Source: CBDCWO01 sp965223405
GTDB taxonomy: Bacteria; Bacteroidota; Bacteroidia; Chitinophagales; Saprospiraceae
Assembly (NCBI GenBank): GCA_965223405.1
Contig: CBDCWO010000006.1
Coordinates: forward strand, 2,604,001 to 2,668,000
Reading direction: 5' to 3'
Length of the DNA: 64,000 bases
Shown piece after piece: positions 52,456-62,859 of this stretch; positions within the stretch are counted from its first letter, which is position 1; every line of letters starts with the position of its first letter. The translations under genes were made by a program, and so were the position numbers. The notes under the pieces are model-generated. The model did not search any database, was not told where the DNA came from, and saw only the letters and a program-made list of their open reading frames with translations.

Positions 52456-55400
52456 TTATAATCCTGTTGGATCAAATTTTCTTTGTACTCCAAACCATTT
52501 AATAGTTCTTTCTCCTAAGCCCGGTGCATTGACATGAATTAGATATACACCACTTGCGATGGGAATTCCTTTAGAATTTTTCAGATCCCATTCCAAATCC
52601 GGAATGATTTGAGAGGTTAAGACTGCCGGATTACTTCGTCCTGTAATATTTTCTCTTACTTCATCCCGCTTATATTGTCGGATAAACCGGCCATCCAAAC
52701 TATAAATCGTAACTACACATTTGGGAGGCAGATTAGTGATTTTCACCACGGTACTAAATTGTGAACTTTCATAACTTGAGAATCCATAATAGGGATTCGG
52801 TGAAACCTTGACCGCTTTCAAAGCCTGAGAGATCTCTCCCGGAGTTATCTCATTGGCCTGTACTCCGGACAATTGAAATTTGTAAGCCGGGTGTTGATCA
52901 TTGAATCCACTACCTTCCGCAACCTGATAAGGATTAGCTACCCTGACTTTTACCGTGACCTCATTGGGTATTAAGCCATCTCTATATGAATTTAGTTTGG
53001 ATCCAGTGGCTACCACCGGTATGCCTGTCCAGGTCAGCTGAATCAGGCCATTTATCTTTTTGAGTACATTGCTATCACTAAATCGACCTCGTAAGAATTC
53101 ACATTCATCGTATTCGGTATTGGTGACATAAATGTAGTGCTGGCCTCCGGTAAGAAAGTTAAATATGGTAGTTGGAGCATCGGGAATATCCATGAACAAC
53201 TGACTACTTGGATTCCACATCATGTCTCCGCCAATAGGAAGGCCATCATCAAAGGAACTATCGAAAAACCGACCATCGTAAAGCGAATTTTCACCAAAGA
53301 AGATATTTAAGCGTTTTCCACTTTCCACATCTACTGCATATCCGGGAAACCAACCCATACCGACTCCATCTCCATCCGCATCCGGCAATCCGTCACCGTC
53401 GCTATCGTCTTTGCCTACCGAGGGGTTTTGCCGGAGATCAAAGCTTTTAGCCAATCCTAAGGTGGGTAATCCCAACCCCGAATTGGGTGAAGTATAATAT
53501 GGAGAGGCTGTCTCTATAATAATGCACCGGCTCCACAAATCTTTATTGGGTGTAAATACAATGTCGATGTTGTTGAGATCTTTTAAGCTTGACCGTGTCC
53601 TGACGATATCAAAACTTTGATTGTCATCCATCCAAGCCGGGGATAAGTAGGGAGGATCGGAAACCGGTCTGCGGTAATCGGTTAAGAAAAAGGGAAACAT
53701 CAAACCACCACCCATGGTTGACAAATCTCGATCCGGATCATAGTTGTTATCACTTTCACCGGAATTGGTCTTGAGAAAATGATAAACACCCTCATTGTCG
53801 GTAACAAAGTTTAACCAATTTTCTCCTTCGGGATTGGTGTATTCAAGTTCAATTCCAAGGGCTCCATTGTTTTCAGCCAGTGGTTCGCTGACATCCGGTG
53901 TCTGCCCGATTACAATTGAAAATCCATACTCCGCAATGACTTGTTCATTCAATCTTTCCAATGTAGTTTCAGACAAAATGGGCTGATTTGGTTGACCGGT
54001 TTCGTATAACAACCAACGGGCATCTTCATCCAGTTGATCATCTTGGCTATCACTATCAATAAAACGCAAAATAAATTCACCGTCAACAACATCCAAAGGA
54101 TTGTAAATCAATACCTGGATTGGTCCTTCACCAGGTCGATAAGTGAGCTCTCCATTCGAAGCACCTGTAATAATATCTTCTCGGGACTGGGGTTCCAGAT
54201 CGAGGAAGTTGCCTCCTACTCCGGCACCATCCAATCGGGTAATGATGGCTCCTTCTCCGTAGGTAGCATTTAGATTTGAATAGACAATAGGTCTGGGTAC
54301 TCCGGCATATTTTTTAATATTACGCCTACCTTCCAGATACGGAGTCCGCTGTCCTACCACATCTTTAGGGTCGAATTGCCGATAATTATTATAAGCATAG
54401 GCAATAGCCAGAAAAAAGTATTTCTTATGGTTTACCAGGCTGCGATCATCTGATGCAAATTGATCCTCAATTACCCGGAAAGTGTGTCGTATCCCTTGGT
54501 CACCGCCTTCAACTCTCAATTCCGGAAACCAAACCGGTTCTGTAGATCCCGGATCCGGAATAGATTTCCAATTGTAAATGCTCGAAACCTGATTTTCAAT
54601 ATCTACCTGGTAGATTAGTCGTGCCTTATCAAAATTATCCAATTCACCGATGGTTACTTCCGAATTGGCCAGCTGAAATATCTTATACCCTTCAAAGCGA
54701 TATAGGCTATCCGCTACTCCGGATGGAGCCTGGAGATCAAGTTCGGCATAGGCTTCATACTTATTATTCGAATTAAGAGAATCATTGCTGAGAATCAAGA
54801 TTAATTCCTGGTCTAATTCTACAATATCCATATCCGGAGCATCCGGACCATCGGTGATGTCGAAGCAATTATCAAACAGTGCCTGGGCTATATCGTCGGC
54901 TGAAAGTAATCGATCAATGTCAGGACAAGGATAATCTAGATCCGGTACCCAAACCGCACCAATGATCAACTCATTAACGGCTCCGGGTTCGAGTCGAAAC
55001 GGTCCTGAGGCTTGAATCGTCCGGCGATCACCAAAATCGAGATTGGCCGTACACATTGACCATCCGCTATTATCATTAGGCGCTTCGGTAAAGGCATATC
55101 TGATCGGTGTGCCGCCAAGCTGAAATCCTGTACCTCCGTAAGTGAATGGGGTTCCATCTTTCCAACTTCCGGAGAGATAATTGTAATACTCCTGAGCGAC
55201 TTGAGGGTCGGTCATGGCATTAGGCCAATTTCCGACGGCCTGATTATTGTAATAGACAAAAGAGGACATTCCAATTTCCTGACCAAATTCGTCAAGAGGT
55301 CCCCGGAAATAGTCTAGGCCTAGAATGGGTACATCTTCGCAATAGGTGTTTACACCTAAAGGACAGGAGCATCCGGTTTCTCCATCTACCGCATCTTCAT

Positions 55401-56409
55401 TGTAAACATAGGCCAATGACCTTGAAGTATCGCAACCTATATAGTCATCCGTATAACATCCCAGATCAGGATCCACCCACATAGCAAAATAGGTACTGTC
55501 GATAGTCGTAGTTGCCCAGTTGATCAGTTTATATCTTTGGAAGGTCATGTCATTGATCTCGTCATTGGTCGCATAGGCAAAGGCCTGTACTTGTACTTCC
55601 ATCTGTATTGGTCTGCCCTGGGTCTGGGTGTGGATTCCTCCGGCATCATTATATATCCAAAAGATCATTTCATCCGGATATTGTGGAGCCGTACAACCCC
55701 GTACTTCTATGACTGGATAATCTCCATCACAAGGATCGTAGAGTCCGTTCCCATTGCGATCATAAAAGGCGGCTAATCCTCTGGGGGTATTGGGTAGATC
55801 GAAGCCATGGATTTCAGCAAAGTAGGTATTTCCTCTTGCCGGCCAACCTAATATATCTTCCGGAATTAAATTGCAATCATATTCTTCTTCCGCTTGTACT
55901 GCTTTGTTGTAATTGGCCAAATGAAGAGCAATATCTTCACCGGTTACTCTGAAATGGCGATCCCAATCAGAGCACGTTTCTACGTCTACCGTACCATTTT
56001 CCGGATTTAAAGGGCCTGGCCAGAAATCATTGGCATTACCACTTCTATATGTTTGGGCGGCCAGTTTTAAGTTTCCCACCGGATCAAAGCCACCTAACCA
56101 CACCGCACCGGCAAATATAGATGACACTTCAGGAATTCCCGAGGCAGGGTCTACATTGGGTACTATGTATTTTCCATCATTGAGATCCCACCATACATCT
56201 CCTCCTCCCAACAACCTGGCCCTTACATTGTTGATAGACATGTCAATACTTGAGCGTGACGGGGCGCAATCCTCGCGTAGTTCAAGTGGTATCCTCCGGT
56301 TTTTTACTTTGAACTTCCCATTTTCGATATCCGGACGATGCGCCATTAGCGGAAATACCAGACCAAAAGTAAAAGCGAAGAATAGTATGTTTTTTATCAA
56401 TCGTAGCAT
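52456..56409 (-). CDS. Giant secreted surface protein with T9SS-like C-terminal domain
   Basis: The 1317-residue protein has a signal peptide (IKNILFFAFTFGLVFPLMA). Its body is rich in Asp, Gly, Asn and aromatic residues and has calcium-site-like runs (DRNGNGLYDPCDGDYP, DSDGDGLPDADGDGVG). Residues ~1200-1317 resemble a type-A T9SS sorting domain: VKVSPNPYYGF, VVTIYSLDGRFIRQY and GIPIASGVYLIHV. The C-terminal ~20 residues after VYLIHV (TIKWFGVQRKF) fit the usual basic end. Expected fate is export through type IX secretion and attachment to the cell surface. It starts 6 bp after the TonB receptor and ends 9 bp before the PorV-like gene. No enzymatic domain is recognised. Confidence 0.85.
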   Translation of the reverse strand: MLRLIKNILFFAFTFGLVFPLMAHRPDIENGKFKVKNRRIPLELREDCAPSRSSIDMSINNVRARLLGGGDVWWDLNDGKYIVPNVDPASGIPEVSSIFAGAVWLGGFDPVGNLKLAAQTYRSGNANDFWPGPLNPENGTVDVETCSDWDRHFRVTGEDIALHLANYNKAVQAEEEYDCNLIPEDILGWPARGNTYFAEIHGFDLPNTPRGLAAFYDRNGNGLYDPCDGDYPVIEVRGCTAPQYPDEMIFWIYNDAGGIHTQTQGRPIQMEVQVQAFAYATNDEINDMTFQRYKLINWATTTIDSTYFAMWVDPDLGCYTDDYIGCDTSRSLAYVYNEDAVDGETGCSCPLGVNTYCEDVPILGLDYFRGPLDEFGQEIGMSSFVYYNNQAVGNWPNAMTDPQVAQEYYNYLSGSWKDGTPFTYGGTGFQLGGTPIRYAFTEAPNDNSGWSMCTANLDFGDRRTIQASGPFRLEPGAVNELIIGAVWVPDLDYPCPDIDRLLSADDIAQALFDNCFDITDGPDAPDMDIVELDQELILILSNDSLNSNNKYEAYAELDLQAPSGVADSLYRFEGYKIFQLANSEVTIGELDNFDKARLIYQVDIENQVSSIYNWKSIPDPGSTEPVWFPELRVEGGDQGIRHTFRVIEDQFASDDRSLVNHKKYFFLAIAYAYNNYRQFDPKDVVGQRTPYLEGRRNIKKYAGVPRPIVYSNLNATYGEGAIITRLDGAGVGGNFLDLEPQSREDIITGASNGELTYRPGEGPIQVLIYNPLDVVDGEFILRFIDSDSQDDQLDEDARWLLYETGQPNQPILSETTLERLNEQVIAEYGFSIVIGQTPDVSEPLAENNGALGIELEYTNPEGENWLNFVTDNEGVYHFLKTNSGESDNNYDPDRDLSTMGGGLMFPFFLTDYRRPVSDPPYLSPAWMDDNQSFDIVRTRSSLKDLNNIDIVFTPNKDLWSRCIIIETASPYYTSPNSGLGLPTLGLAKSFDLRQNPSVGKDDSDGDGLPDADGDGVGMGWFPGYAVDVESGKRLNIFFGENSLYDGRFFDSSFDDGLPIGGDMMWNPSSQLFMDIPDAPTTIFNFLTGGQHYIYVTNTEYDECEFLRGRFSDSNVLKKINGLIQLTWTGIPVVATGSKLNSYRDGLIPNEVTVKVRVANPYQVAEGSGFNDQHPAYKFQLSGVQANEITPGEISQALKAVKVSPNPYYGFSSYESSQFSTVVKITNLPPKCVVTIYSLDGRFIRQYKRDEVRENITGRSNPAVLTSQIIPDLEWDLKNSKGIPIASGVYLIHVNAPGLGERTIKWFGVQRKFDPTGL

Positions 56410-56415
56410 ATATTT

Positions 56416-59400
56416 CTAAAATTCTATGATCGTTCCCAAAAATATTCTGCGAGGCAGACTGTATAAATCCGGGTTCAATAAGGCCCATGAATAAGACGCA
56501 AGATAGGCATCGACATCTCTGCCACTGGTGCGAATGGTATTCAGTGCGGAACGCCCGTCAGCAGAAGTCAAATAGCCATCGTCTTCAGCTGACCCGGTAA
56601 CCGGATACACGCCAATGACATTTCGGGTATCCAATAGATTTTGAATTCGTAGATAGACATTAAGAAATACCGGACGCTCCGGGTTCTTTTTATTAAGCAA
56701 AAAGCTTTTATCCATTCGTAAATCCAGAGTATAATTCCAGGGTAATCGCGCTCCATTAATGTCGCCCTGAAAACCGGTACCACTAAATGGTTGGGCTCTG
56801 GTCAATCGGGTATAAGGTCTTCCACTGACTGCGTTGGCCTGTATATTGACACCAAAACTTTCTAAAACATTGACACCCCACCATCTAGGTCCATTATATC
56901 TTTTACCGGCACCATAGCGAAAATCAATGGTTCCAACCAAACGGTGTCTTTCATCAAAGGATAGTGGAAATAAGGTTCTAATATTTCCGCGAGAAGTCAA
57001 TCCACGTTGAGAATTGGCGTTGGAGCCGGTGCCATCTGCAAACTGGATCGTATAGTTTGCCGTTAATTCCAGGTTTTGAGTACGACGTAAATCATATTGT
57101 AGTGAAAATCCTTTTACCGTACCAAAATCTAGATTGCCATAACTTTCATAGGTGTTGACAGGGGAAGGTACATACAAATAGGTACGACGTTGTATCATAT
57201 CCCTCAATTCCTTGTAGTAAGCGGATAATTTCAGAGCTGAGGATTGGCTTAATTTCTGCTGAAATCCAACTTCATAGTCAATGGTTCTTTCGGGTTTGAG
57301 ATTTGGATTGTTGCTAGGTGTTCGTCCTGCATCTTCGAAATAATAATAATCCAGAGCTGTGGTAATGGTGTTGGAGGGAGGCCTTTGCACCAAAATGTCA
57401 TAATGAGCAAAAAAATTGGCCACATCAGAAATTGGAAAAGAAAAAGCCAGACGTGGCATCCAATTGATCTGCGGCGTATAGTCTATGAAAGAAGTGTTGG
57501 GATCAAAATCCACATTTTTAATATTGACATTAGGGTCTTTATATTTGGGAGTTACAATTTCTCCTCCAAAAATGATATTCCCGTCGTTAGCTGCTGTTCC
57601 ATTGGGGAAAAACCATTGCTCTTTTTCTCGAAATGCGACTACTTTATTGGAGTTAAAACCGTCGACATAGACCTTATAATCATCCTCGACACCTGGTGGG
57701 CGCACGGCATCTACCGTATTATAGAATTCATTAGCGCTCATTATTTCATAAAGTGACAAGGGATCCTTAGGAACTTTGGTATTGGCATCGTACCGGTCAA
57801 CTCTCAGTCCTACTCTGAAGATAATATCACTAAAAGAAAATTTATCCTGGATATAAAATGCGCCATAATTGGGCATGTTAGGAGCCACGGCAAAATTTCG
57901 TCGACCATCGGCATCCGTACTGGTGAAGAAATCATTGAAAGTAAGGTTATTTCCTTGCGGTCTACCCAGGTAGTCGTAACCGTAGTAATCAATAATACCC
58001 TGATCAGTTAGCTCTCTAACCGAGAACAAATCTAGTGAAAGGTCGTCAGGGTTCAAACCATCGACGTTTACATAATCATGTAAACTTTGACCGGTCAGAT
58101 CACGTATCTTTTTATAAAATAGCAAATCAGTATCCTCTACGATCAGTGTTTGAAATTCTTCATATAAGAATGGTGTGAATGTACCTTCAAAAGTTCCTAT
58201 TACCTGATTGGTGTCAACTCCAATGATATGATCATTGGCTTGCAGACGAGCGATTGTCCATAACCCGTATGGGGCTACTACATGTGCCCGGTCAATTCTT
58301 TGTTCGTAATGAAGACCAAGTTGGATATTATGGCGACCCTTATCGGAACCACCTGGGAACAAATCAAAAGAAGTAGAAGCATTAAAGGTATAGAGATCGG
58401 ATTCTGATTTTGAGACTCGATTATAAACGGCACCTACATTCGAATGAATTTGCCAAGCGGAATTAAAATTTCCGGATAAGAATCCATTAAATGCAGGATA
58501 TCCAAGGATGGATGAAGGATTAAATCCCTGGTTGTATGCAGCTAAGGCGGGATTGAGAACACCTGGTTCGTAGCCTTCAAGGACCTGTAAATATTCGGCG
58601 TGAGCCAATCCAGGAACCGGACCCAGAGAATAGTCACTTTCTCCTTCTACCGGTTGCCACGATATATTGTATTTTCCTACATACCCATACCTGAATAATT
58701 GATCCTGATGGCGGATATCTTCATCCTGTGTTTGAGACTTTTCGTATCCAGCTTGTAAAGTATAGCTGGCATTGCGGATCAGACCCTGACTTGGCTCGTC
58801 ATTGATTCCTCGATATCCAATCCGATGCCTGAATCTGAAGTTGCCTCGATAAGTTGAAGAATAAAACTTAGGATTATTGGGATAATTCAGTAGACTCCAG
58901 CCCCCGGGAGTGAACCGGTTTTCGATTCGATTGTAGTTTCCTGAGAGTGTAATGTCGATGGCATCGGTTAGTTGGGCATCTATTTTTCCGGTGATATCTA
59001 TGCGCTGAGACTCTTCATTAGGTGCTGCTTTGAGAAGTTGGGCATCTCCTTTTTGTAAAAATTCAGCTGATGATAAAGGGATTCCCTGCTGAAAAGTAAT
59101 TGGAGCTTGTTCAATTTCGGCAATTTTTTCTTCCGATACCCGATACGTACCAATGGCAGGAGGGTCATCTTCTTTTCGATGTAAAAATTGACCGGCCAAG
59201 CGGTATCCCAATATCGATTTTCCGGATTGCTTTTTTAAGATGGGCCCACTAAGATTTACGTTTAACAGATTGTATCCGTAAGGATCCAAAAACTCTGAGG
59301 TCTCCATTTCAACACCTCCTGAAAATTTATTGGAAGGGCCTTTCGTGGTTATCGATATGATACCTCCAGTAACATCTCCATACTTAGCTTCGATACCGCC

Positions 59401-60000
59401 GGTAATTACCTGGAGTTGATCAATTTCTGTTTGTGGGATTAGACTTCCTCGTACGCGGACACCATCGATGTAATAGTCAGTGGCATTGGTCCTGGATCCT
59501 CGAATCGCGATGGCACCTCCGTCTATTGAAGAGATACCGGCAGTAGTTGCCGCCAACTGGTTAATGCTCTTGGTGGGAAGATTCCTGATTTTTTCTGAAG
59601 TTACAATACCTCCTGAAGTGGTGTTATCCTGTTCGATCAGAGGTACCTTATACTCAATAACCACTACTTCATCAATGGTAATACCGGGTGTCAACTGGAT
59701 GTCGAGCCGATTCGATTTTCCCGAAAAAACAACCACGCCGGTCTGCTTTTGAGATTGATATCCCACGTAACTGATTTCTAAATCATAGGTTCCGGGATCA
59801 ATACTGCTAAGAGTATAATTGCCATCTATGTCCGTGTCCGTACCCGTTATTAATACCCCATTTCGGTAAATTGCCACATTTCCACCGATGATTGGTTCAC
59901 CTGAGTCTGCATCACTCACCTTACCTTCTAATGAGGTTTGTGCAAAAGCTAGTAATGAATACAATAGAACAATTAAGACAGTGAATATTCCTCGCAGCAT
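56416..60000 (-). CDS. Large TonB-dependent receptor with carboxypeptidase-like regulatory domain
   Basis: The 1194-residue protein has a signal peptide (MLRGIFTVLIVLLYSLLAFA), a carboxypeptidase-regulatory-like domain (TSLEGKVSDADSGEPIIGG, about 22-105) and a TonB-box-like region ITIDEVVVIEY. The plug domain includes IAIRGSRTNATDYYIDGVRV and KYGDVTGGIISITTKG. A 22-strand-type barrel follows, ending ending in FLGTIIEF. The size suits a SusC-like or OAR-like receptor, but no SusD gene is adjacent. It is the first gene of the TonB/surface-protein/PorV-like cluster. The 185-bp upstream region has no clear TAnnTTTG box. Confidence 0.9.
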   Translation of the reverse strand: MLRGIFTVLIVLLYSLLAFAQTSLEGKVSDADSGEPIIGGNVAIYRNGVLITGTDTDIDGNYTLSSIDPGTYDLEISYVGYQSQKQTGVVVFSGKSNRLDIQLTPGITIDEVVVIEYKVPLIEQDNTTSGGIVTSEKIRNLPTKSINQLAATTAGISSIDGGAIAIRGSRTNATDYYIDGVRVRGSLIPQTEIDQLQVITGGIEAKYGDVTGGIISITTKGPSNKFSGGVEMETSEFLDPYGYNLLNVNLSGPILKKQSGKSILGYRLAGQFLHRKEDDPPAIGTYRVSEEKIAEIEQAPITFQQGIPLSSAEFLQKGDAQLLKAAPNEESQRIDITGKIDAQLTDAIDITLSGNYNRIENRFTPGGWSLLNYPNNPKFYSSTYRGNFRFRHRIGYRGINDEPSQGLIRNASYTLQAGYEKSQTQDEDIRHQDQLFRYGYVGKYNISWQPVEGESDYSLGPVPGLAHAEYLQVLEGYEPGVLNPALAAYNQGFNPSSILGYPAFNGFLSGNFNSAWQIHSNVGAVYNRVSKSESDLYTFNASTSFDLFPGGSDKGRHNIQLGLHYEQRIDRAHVVAPYGLWTIARLQANDHIIGVDTNQVIGTFEGTFTPFLYEEFQTLIVEDTDLLFYKKIRDLTGQSLHDYVNVDGLNPDDLSLDLFSVRELTDQGIIDYYGYDYLGRPQGNNLTFNDFFTSTDADGRRNFAVAPNMPNYGAFYIQDKFSFSDIIFRVGLRVDRYDANTKVPKDPLSLYEIMSANEFYNTVDAVRPPGVEDDYKVYVDGFNSNKVVAFREKEQWFFPNGTAANDGNIIFGGEIVTPKYKDPNVNIKNVDFDPNTSFIDYTPQINWMPRLAFSFPISDVANFFAHYDILVQRPPSNTITTALDYYYFEDAGRTPSNNPNLKPERTIDYEVGFQQKLSQSSALKLSAYYKELRDMIQRRTYLYVPSPVNTYESYGNLDFGTVKGFSLQYDLRRTQNLELTANYTIQFADGTGSNANSQRGLTSRGNIRTLFPLSFDERHRLVGTIDFRYGAGKRYNGPRWWGVNVLESFGVNIQANAVSGRPYTRLTRAQPFSGTGFQGDINGARLPWNYTLDLRMDKSFLLNKKNPERPVFLNVYLRIQNLLDTRNVIGVYPVTGSAEDDGYLTSADGRSALNTIRTSGRDVDAYLASYSWALLNPDLYSLPRRIFLGTIIEF

Positions 60001-60185
60001 TATATTGGATAATTTTTACAAATGAAGTCGTTTACAACGTATGTTGAAATTATGGATGTTAACAGTCCGCTTGGATTTAACAACCTGACAGGATATTATG
60101 GCATGTAAGAAAGTTAACCACATGTTATTAAACGATTTCAATATGCGTTAAAGGTATATATAAATGTAATAACGTTTTTCAACTG

Positions 60186-61124
60186 TTAAAATAAATTGCT
60201 CAATATAATTTTTTCAAAAATAATCTCTGAAATACGTTTTTTGGACTCTTTTGTCCAACCAGCGACATGAGGAGAAACCAAAACATTTTCAAATGAATAT
60301 AACTTGGTGTAACATTTTGTTTCTTCTTCGCTAAAAGTTTTGGGCTTCTCATTTTCAAATACATCCAGACAAGCTCCGCTTACTTTACCTTTTTCCAAGG
60401 CATCTATCAAGTCAGTGGTATTAAGAATTTTACCTCTTGAGGTGTTGATAAACAAAACTCCATCGCGACATCGACTTATAAATTTTCGATCAATCAGATA
60501 TTGGGTTTCCTTGGTCAAAGGAATATGGAAACTAAGGATGTCACAATCGAATATTTGATCAAAGGATACTTCCTTGACATGTGGAAATACCTGTGCATAG
60601 TTAAACTTATATTTATCATAGGCCCAAACTTCCATATCCATTCCGGCCAGTTTGTGTGCGAATTGGCTTCCATTATTTCCAAATCCAAAGATACCAATGC
60701 GTCGATTCATTAACTCAATGCCCCGATTTAACTCCCGATCCCAATGAAAGTTTTTTACTTGCAGATTGGCGCGACAGAGGTGATTGACTAATGATAAAAG
60801 CATTCCCAATGCATGCTCTGCCACTGCATTGGCATTGCCTTGTGGGGCACTAATGACTTTAATATTCAAACGTTTGGCTTCATCCAGATCGATAATATCC
60901 AAACCGGATCCCAACCTCGCGATAAACCTTAGATTGGTTCCAGTTTGTAAAAAGGATTTATCGGCAATAATTTTACTATTGATAATTACGCCGTCATATT
61001 GGTGTATGATTTGATGCGTTTCGGCAAGGGTGATGTCCGGATTATAGGTGACCTCAAAATGAAGCTTTTTGAGGTTCAAAATTAGTAGTTCATGAACGTC
61101 ATCAGTAATCAATATTTTGTTCAT
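60186..61124 (-). CDS. D-2-hydroxyacid dehydrogenase (phosphoglycerate-dehydrogenase-like)
   Basis: The 312-residue NAD-dependent enzyme has the Rossmann motif IGIFGFGNNGSQFAHKLAG, the catalytic Arg region in FIARLGSGLDIID, the INTSRGKILNTTDLIDAL block and the catalytic His in VSPHVAGW. It lacks the ACT domain of full SerA. It could act as 3-phosphoglycerate, glyoxylate or hydroxypyruvate dehydrogenase. The ATG overlaps the end of porQ by 4 bp (ATGA), so it is translationally coupled to it. No serine-pathway partner is adjacent, so the physiological substrate is open. Confidence 0.9.
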   Translation of the reverse strand: MNKILITDDVHELLILNLKKLHFEVTYNPDITLAETHQIIHQYDGVIINSKIIADKSFLQTGTNLRFIARLGSGLDIIDLDEAKRLNIKVISAPQGNANAVAEHALGMLLSLVNHLCRANLQVKNFHWDRELNRGIELMNRRIGIFGFGNNGSQFAHKLAGMDMEVWAYDKYKFNYAQVFPHVKEVSFDQIFDCDILSFHIPLTKETQYLIDRKFISRCRDGVLFINTSRGKILNTTDLIDALEKGKVSGACLDVFENEKPKTFSEEETKCYTKLYSFENVLVSPHVAGWTKESKKRISEIIFEKIILSNLF

Positions 61125-62269
61125 AATCCAGCTTTATTGCGAGGGAAAAACCTCGATAATGAGGTTCGCAAGCCTAGATGATGTGTACTCCCTGCAATAT
61201 GGTATACACTAAATCCATAATCCAGTTTAAATGCCTTTAAATTCACGCCGAGCCCACCCGAGAAGCCCGCTAAACTGCGATAGGGTTTTACGCTAAGTTC
61301 TTTTTTTCGTTGATGGTTATACGCAAACCGAATAGCTAGTTGTTCTCCTCTTCCTAGCAAAAACTCGCTGCGTAGGATTAAATGACGGAATATATTATCG
61401 ACGAAAGTGGAGAATTGACTTTTTTCAGGATTGGGCTCACCAAACAGGTTGTTATCGATATCGGAATTGGGATCATCAAAGACCAAATTCCAGCGGTGTA
61501 AATCATGAATGGTGACACCCAACCGCAATGGGACATATTTCAATTTTCTGCTATATCCAATTAACATATTAAATGGCAACTTCTCTTTAACATCGGGTAC
61601 ATATTTACTGATTTGGGTGCCCACTTGACGAATTACTATTGCGAATTGTCCTAAACTATCTCGCGTTAGATGGTGCAAACCAAGATCTAAGGCAATGCCG
61701 GCGGCATGAAATTCTGCCAGACGGGAAGTAATTATTTTGAAGTTGACACCGCCGCGCCATCTATCCCGGATTATTTTAGACGCTCCCAATTGTAAGGCAT
61801 ATTCAGCAGCGCTGAAAGGAACTGTTTTATTGCCCATTTCATCCGCACCGGTAAAATCTCCATAATTAATAAATTGCAATCCTCCGGACAGGTCTAGTTT
61901 CCATTTTTCATATTTAAAACCGTATCCAACATATCCGCTTTTAATATCGACAAAGTGAAACTGGTATTGAAAACTAAGTTGGTTATTGGTTCGGAAATTA
62001 AGCGTAGCCGGATTTATAATACTTTGGGCAATATCGTCATCACTGAGGGTAATGTTGTCAGTTCCTAGTGCAGATTGACGGGCAGAAACCGGCAAATTCA
62101 AAAATTCAAAAATCTGCTGTCCACCAATTTGTCCAACGCATGGAACATTGGATAAAAGGCTGATCAATAGTCCCAGTAGAAGTCTAGTTCTTTTGGTCTT
62201 TTGCTTCCCAGATAGTCTTACATCGACCCCGGTCACATTCCATTTTCTTAACGAGTTTTCCTTCCTCAT
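61121..62269 (-). CDS. porQ: Type IX secretion system protein PorQ
   Basis: The 382-residue outer-membrane protein contains the PorQ opening GGQQIFEFLNLPVSARQSAL and DDIAQSIINPATLNF, followed by barrel-type strands. PorQ works in T9SS cargo maturation with PorU, PorV and PorZ. The only ATG is at 62269, which puts the first 86 bp inside the end of the upstream YwqK-type gene and gives a long basic n-region before the hydrophobic LLLGLLISLL. A GTG at 62236 is an alternative start. Its end overlaps the dehydrogenase gene by 4 bp. Confidence 0.9.
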   Translation of the reverse strand: MRKENSLRKWNVTGVDVRLSGKQKTKRTRLLLGLLISLLSNVPCVGQIGGQQIFEFLNLPVSARQSALGTDNITLSDDDIAQSIINPATLNFRTNNQLSFQYQFHFVDIKSGYVGYGFKYEKWKLDLSGGLQFINYGDFTGADEMGNKTVPFSAAEYALQLGASKIIRDRWRGGVNFKIITSRLAEFHAAGIALDLGLHHLTRDSLGQFAIVIRQVGTQISKYVPDVKEKLPFNMLIGYSRKLKYVPLRLGVTIHDLHRWNLVFDDPNSDIDNNLFGEPNPEKSQFSTFVDNIFRHLILRSEFLLGRGEQLAIRFAYNHQRKKELSVKPYRSLAGFSGGLGVNLKAFKLDYGFSVYHIAGSTHHLGLRTSLSRFFPRNKAGL

Positions 62270-62789
62270 TATATAATTTCAACAATCCATGTTCATTGTC
62301 TCCATCTAAATAGTGCCCTTCCGCCTTTAAATTGCCATTTTCATAATATTCGGTAAAAGGGCCATTTTCCTTATTATTTTCAAACATAACGATTTCCATC
62401 AATTGACCGTTATCATAATATTGTTTTTGCTCACCTCTTAAGACACTATTTTCGTAATGGAACTCAAGTTGCACCTGCCCGTTGGGATGATATTGATAAT
62501 ACGGACCGTGAAATTCATCATTAACATAGGTTTCTTGAATTAACACCGTACCCTGATCATCAAATATCTTACGAATACCATTTAGCTTTCCATCTTTGTA
62601 TTCAGCTTCTTCCAACTTAAGGTTGCCTTCCATTCTTAGAAAAACACCCTCTTTTAATCCTGTTTTTTTATTAATGGTGTACTTTTCTGTAACCCCATCA
62701 ACAGACTCTTCTACTTTACGAAGATGGTTATTACAAGCTACTAGCGCAAATAGACACCAAAGAATAAGACCAATAGTTAATTTGCTCAT
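62184..62789 (-). CDS. YwqK/MORN-repeat lipoprotein
   Basis: I chose the ATG at 62789 (MSKLTIGLILWCLFALVAC), which gives a lipoprotein leader with Cys19; the ORF extends to 62855. The ~200-residue product consists of MORN/YwqK-type repeats with the GxxxxYxxNGxL pattern (YYQYHPNGQVQLEFHYENS, YYDNGQLMEIVMFENNKENG, YYENGNLKAEGHY). These proteins are often annotated as toxin-antitoxin system YwqK family antitoxin, but no toxin is present here and an envelope adhesion or scaffold role is as likely. The C-terminus overlaps porQ by 86 bp. Confidence 0.85.
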   Translation of the reverse strand: MSKLTIGLILWCLFALVACNNHLRKVEESVDGVTEKYTINKKTGLKEGVFLRMEGNLKLEEAEYKDGKLNGIRKIFDDQGTVLIQETYVNDEFHGPYYQYHPNGQVQLEFHYENSVLRGEQKQYYDNGQLMEIVMFENNKENGPFTEYYENGNLKAEGHYLDGDNEHGLLKLYNEEGKLVKKMECDRGRCKTIWEAKDQKN

Positions 62790-62859
62790 GATACAGTATT
62801 TGAGTAAAAAAAGCCGACCAGTACCTTGACAGGTTTCTGGCTTGTGCATTTCCAAACCA

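Noticed and set aside
62184..62789. Toxin-antitoxin locus
   Set aside because: The YwqK antitoxin label is a family name only; no toxin gene is adjacent and the protein is an exported lipoprotein.
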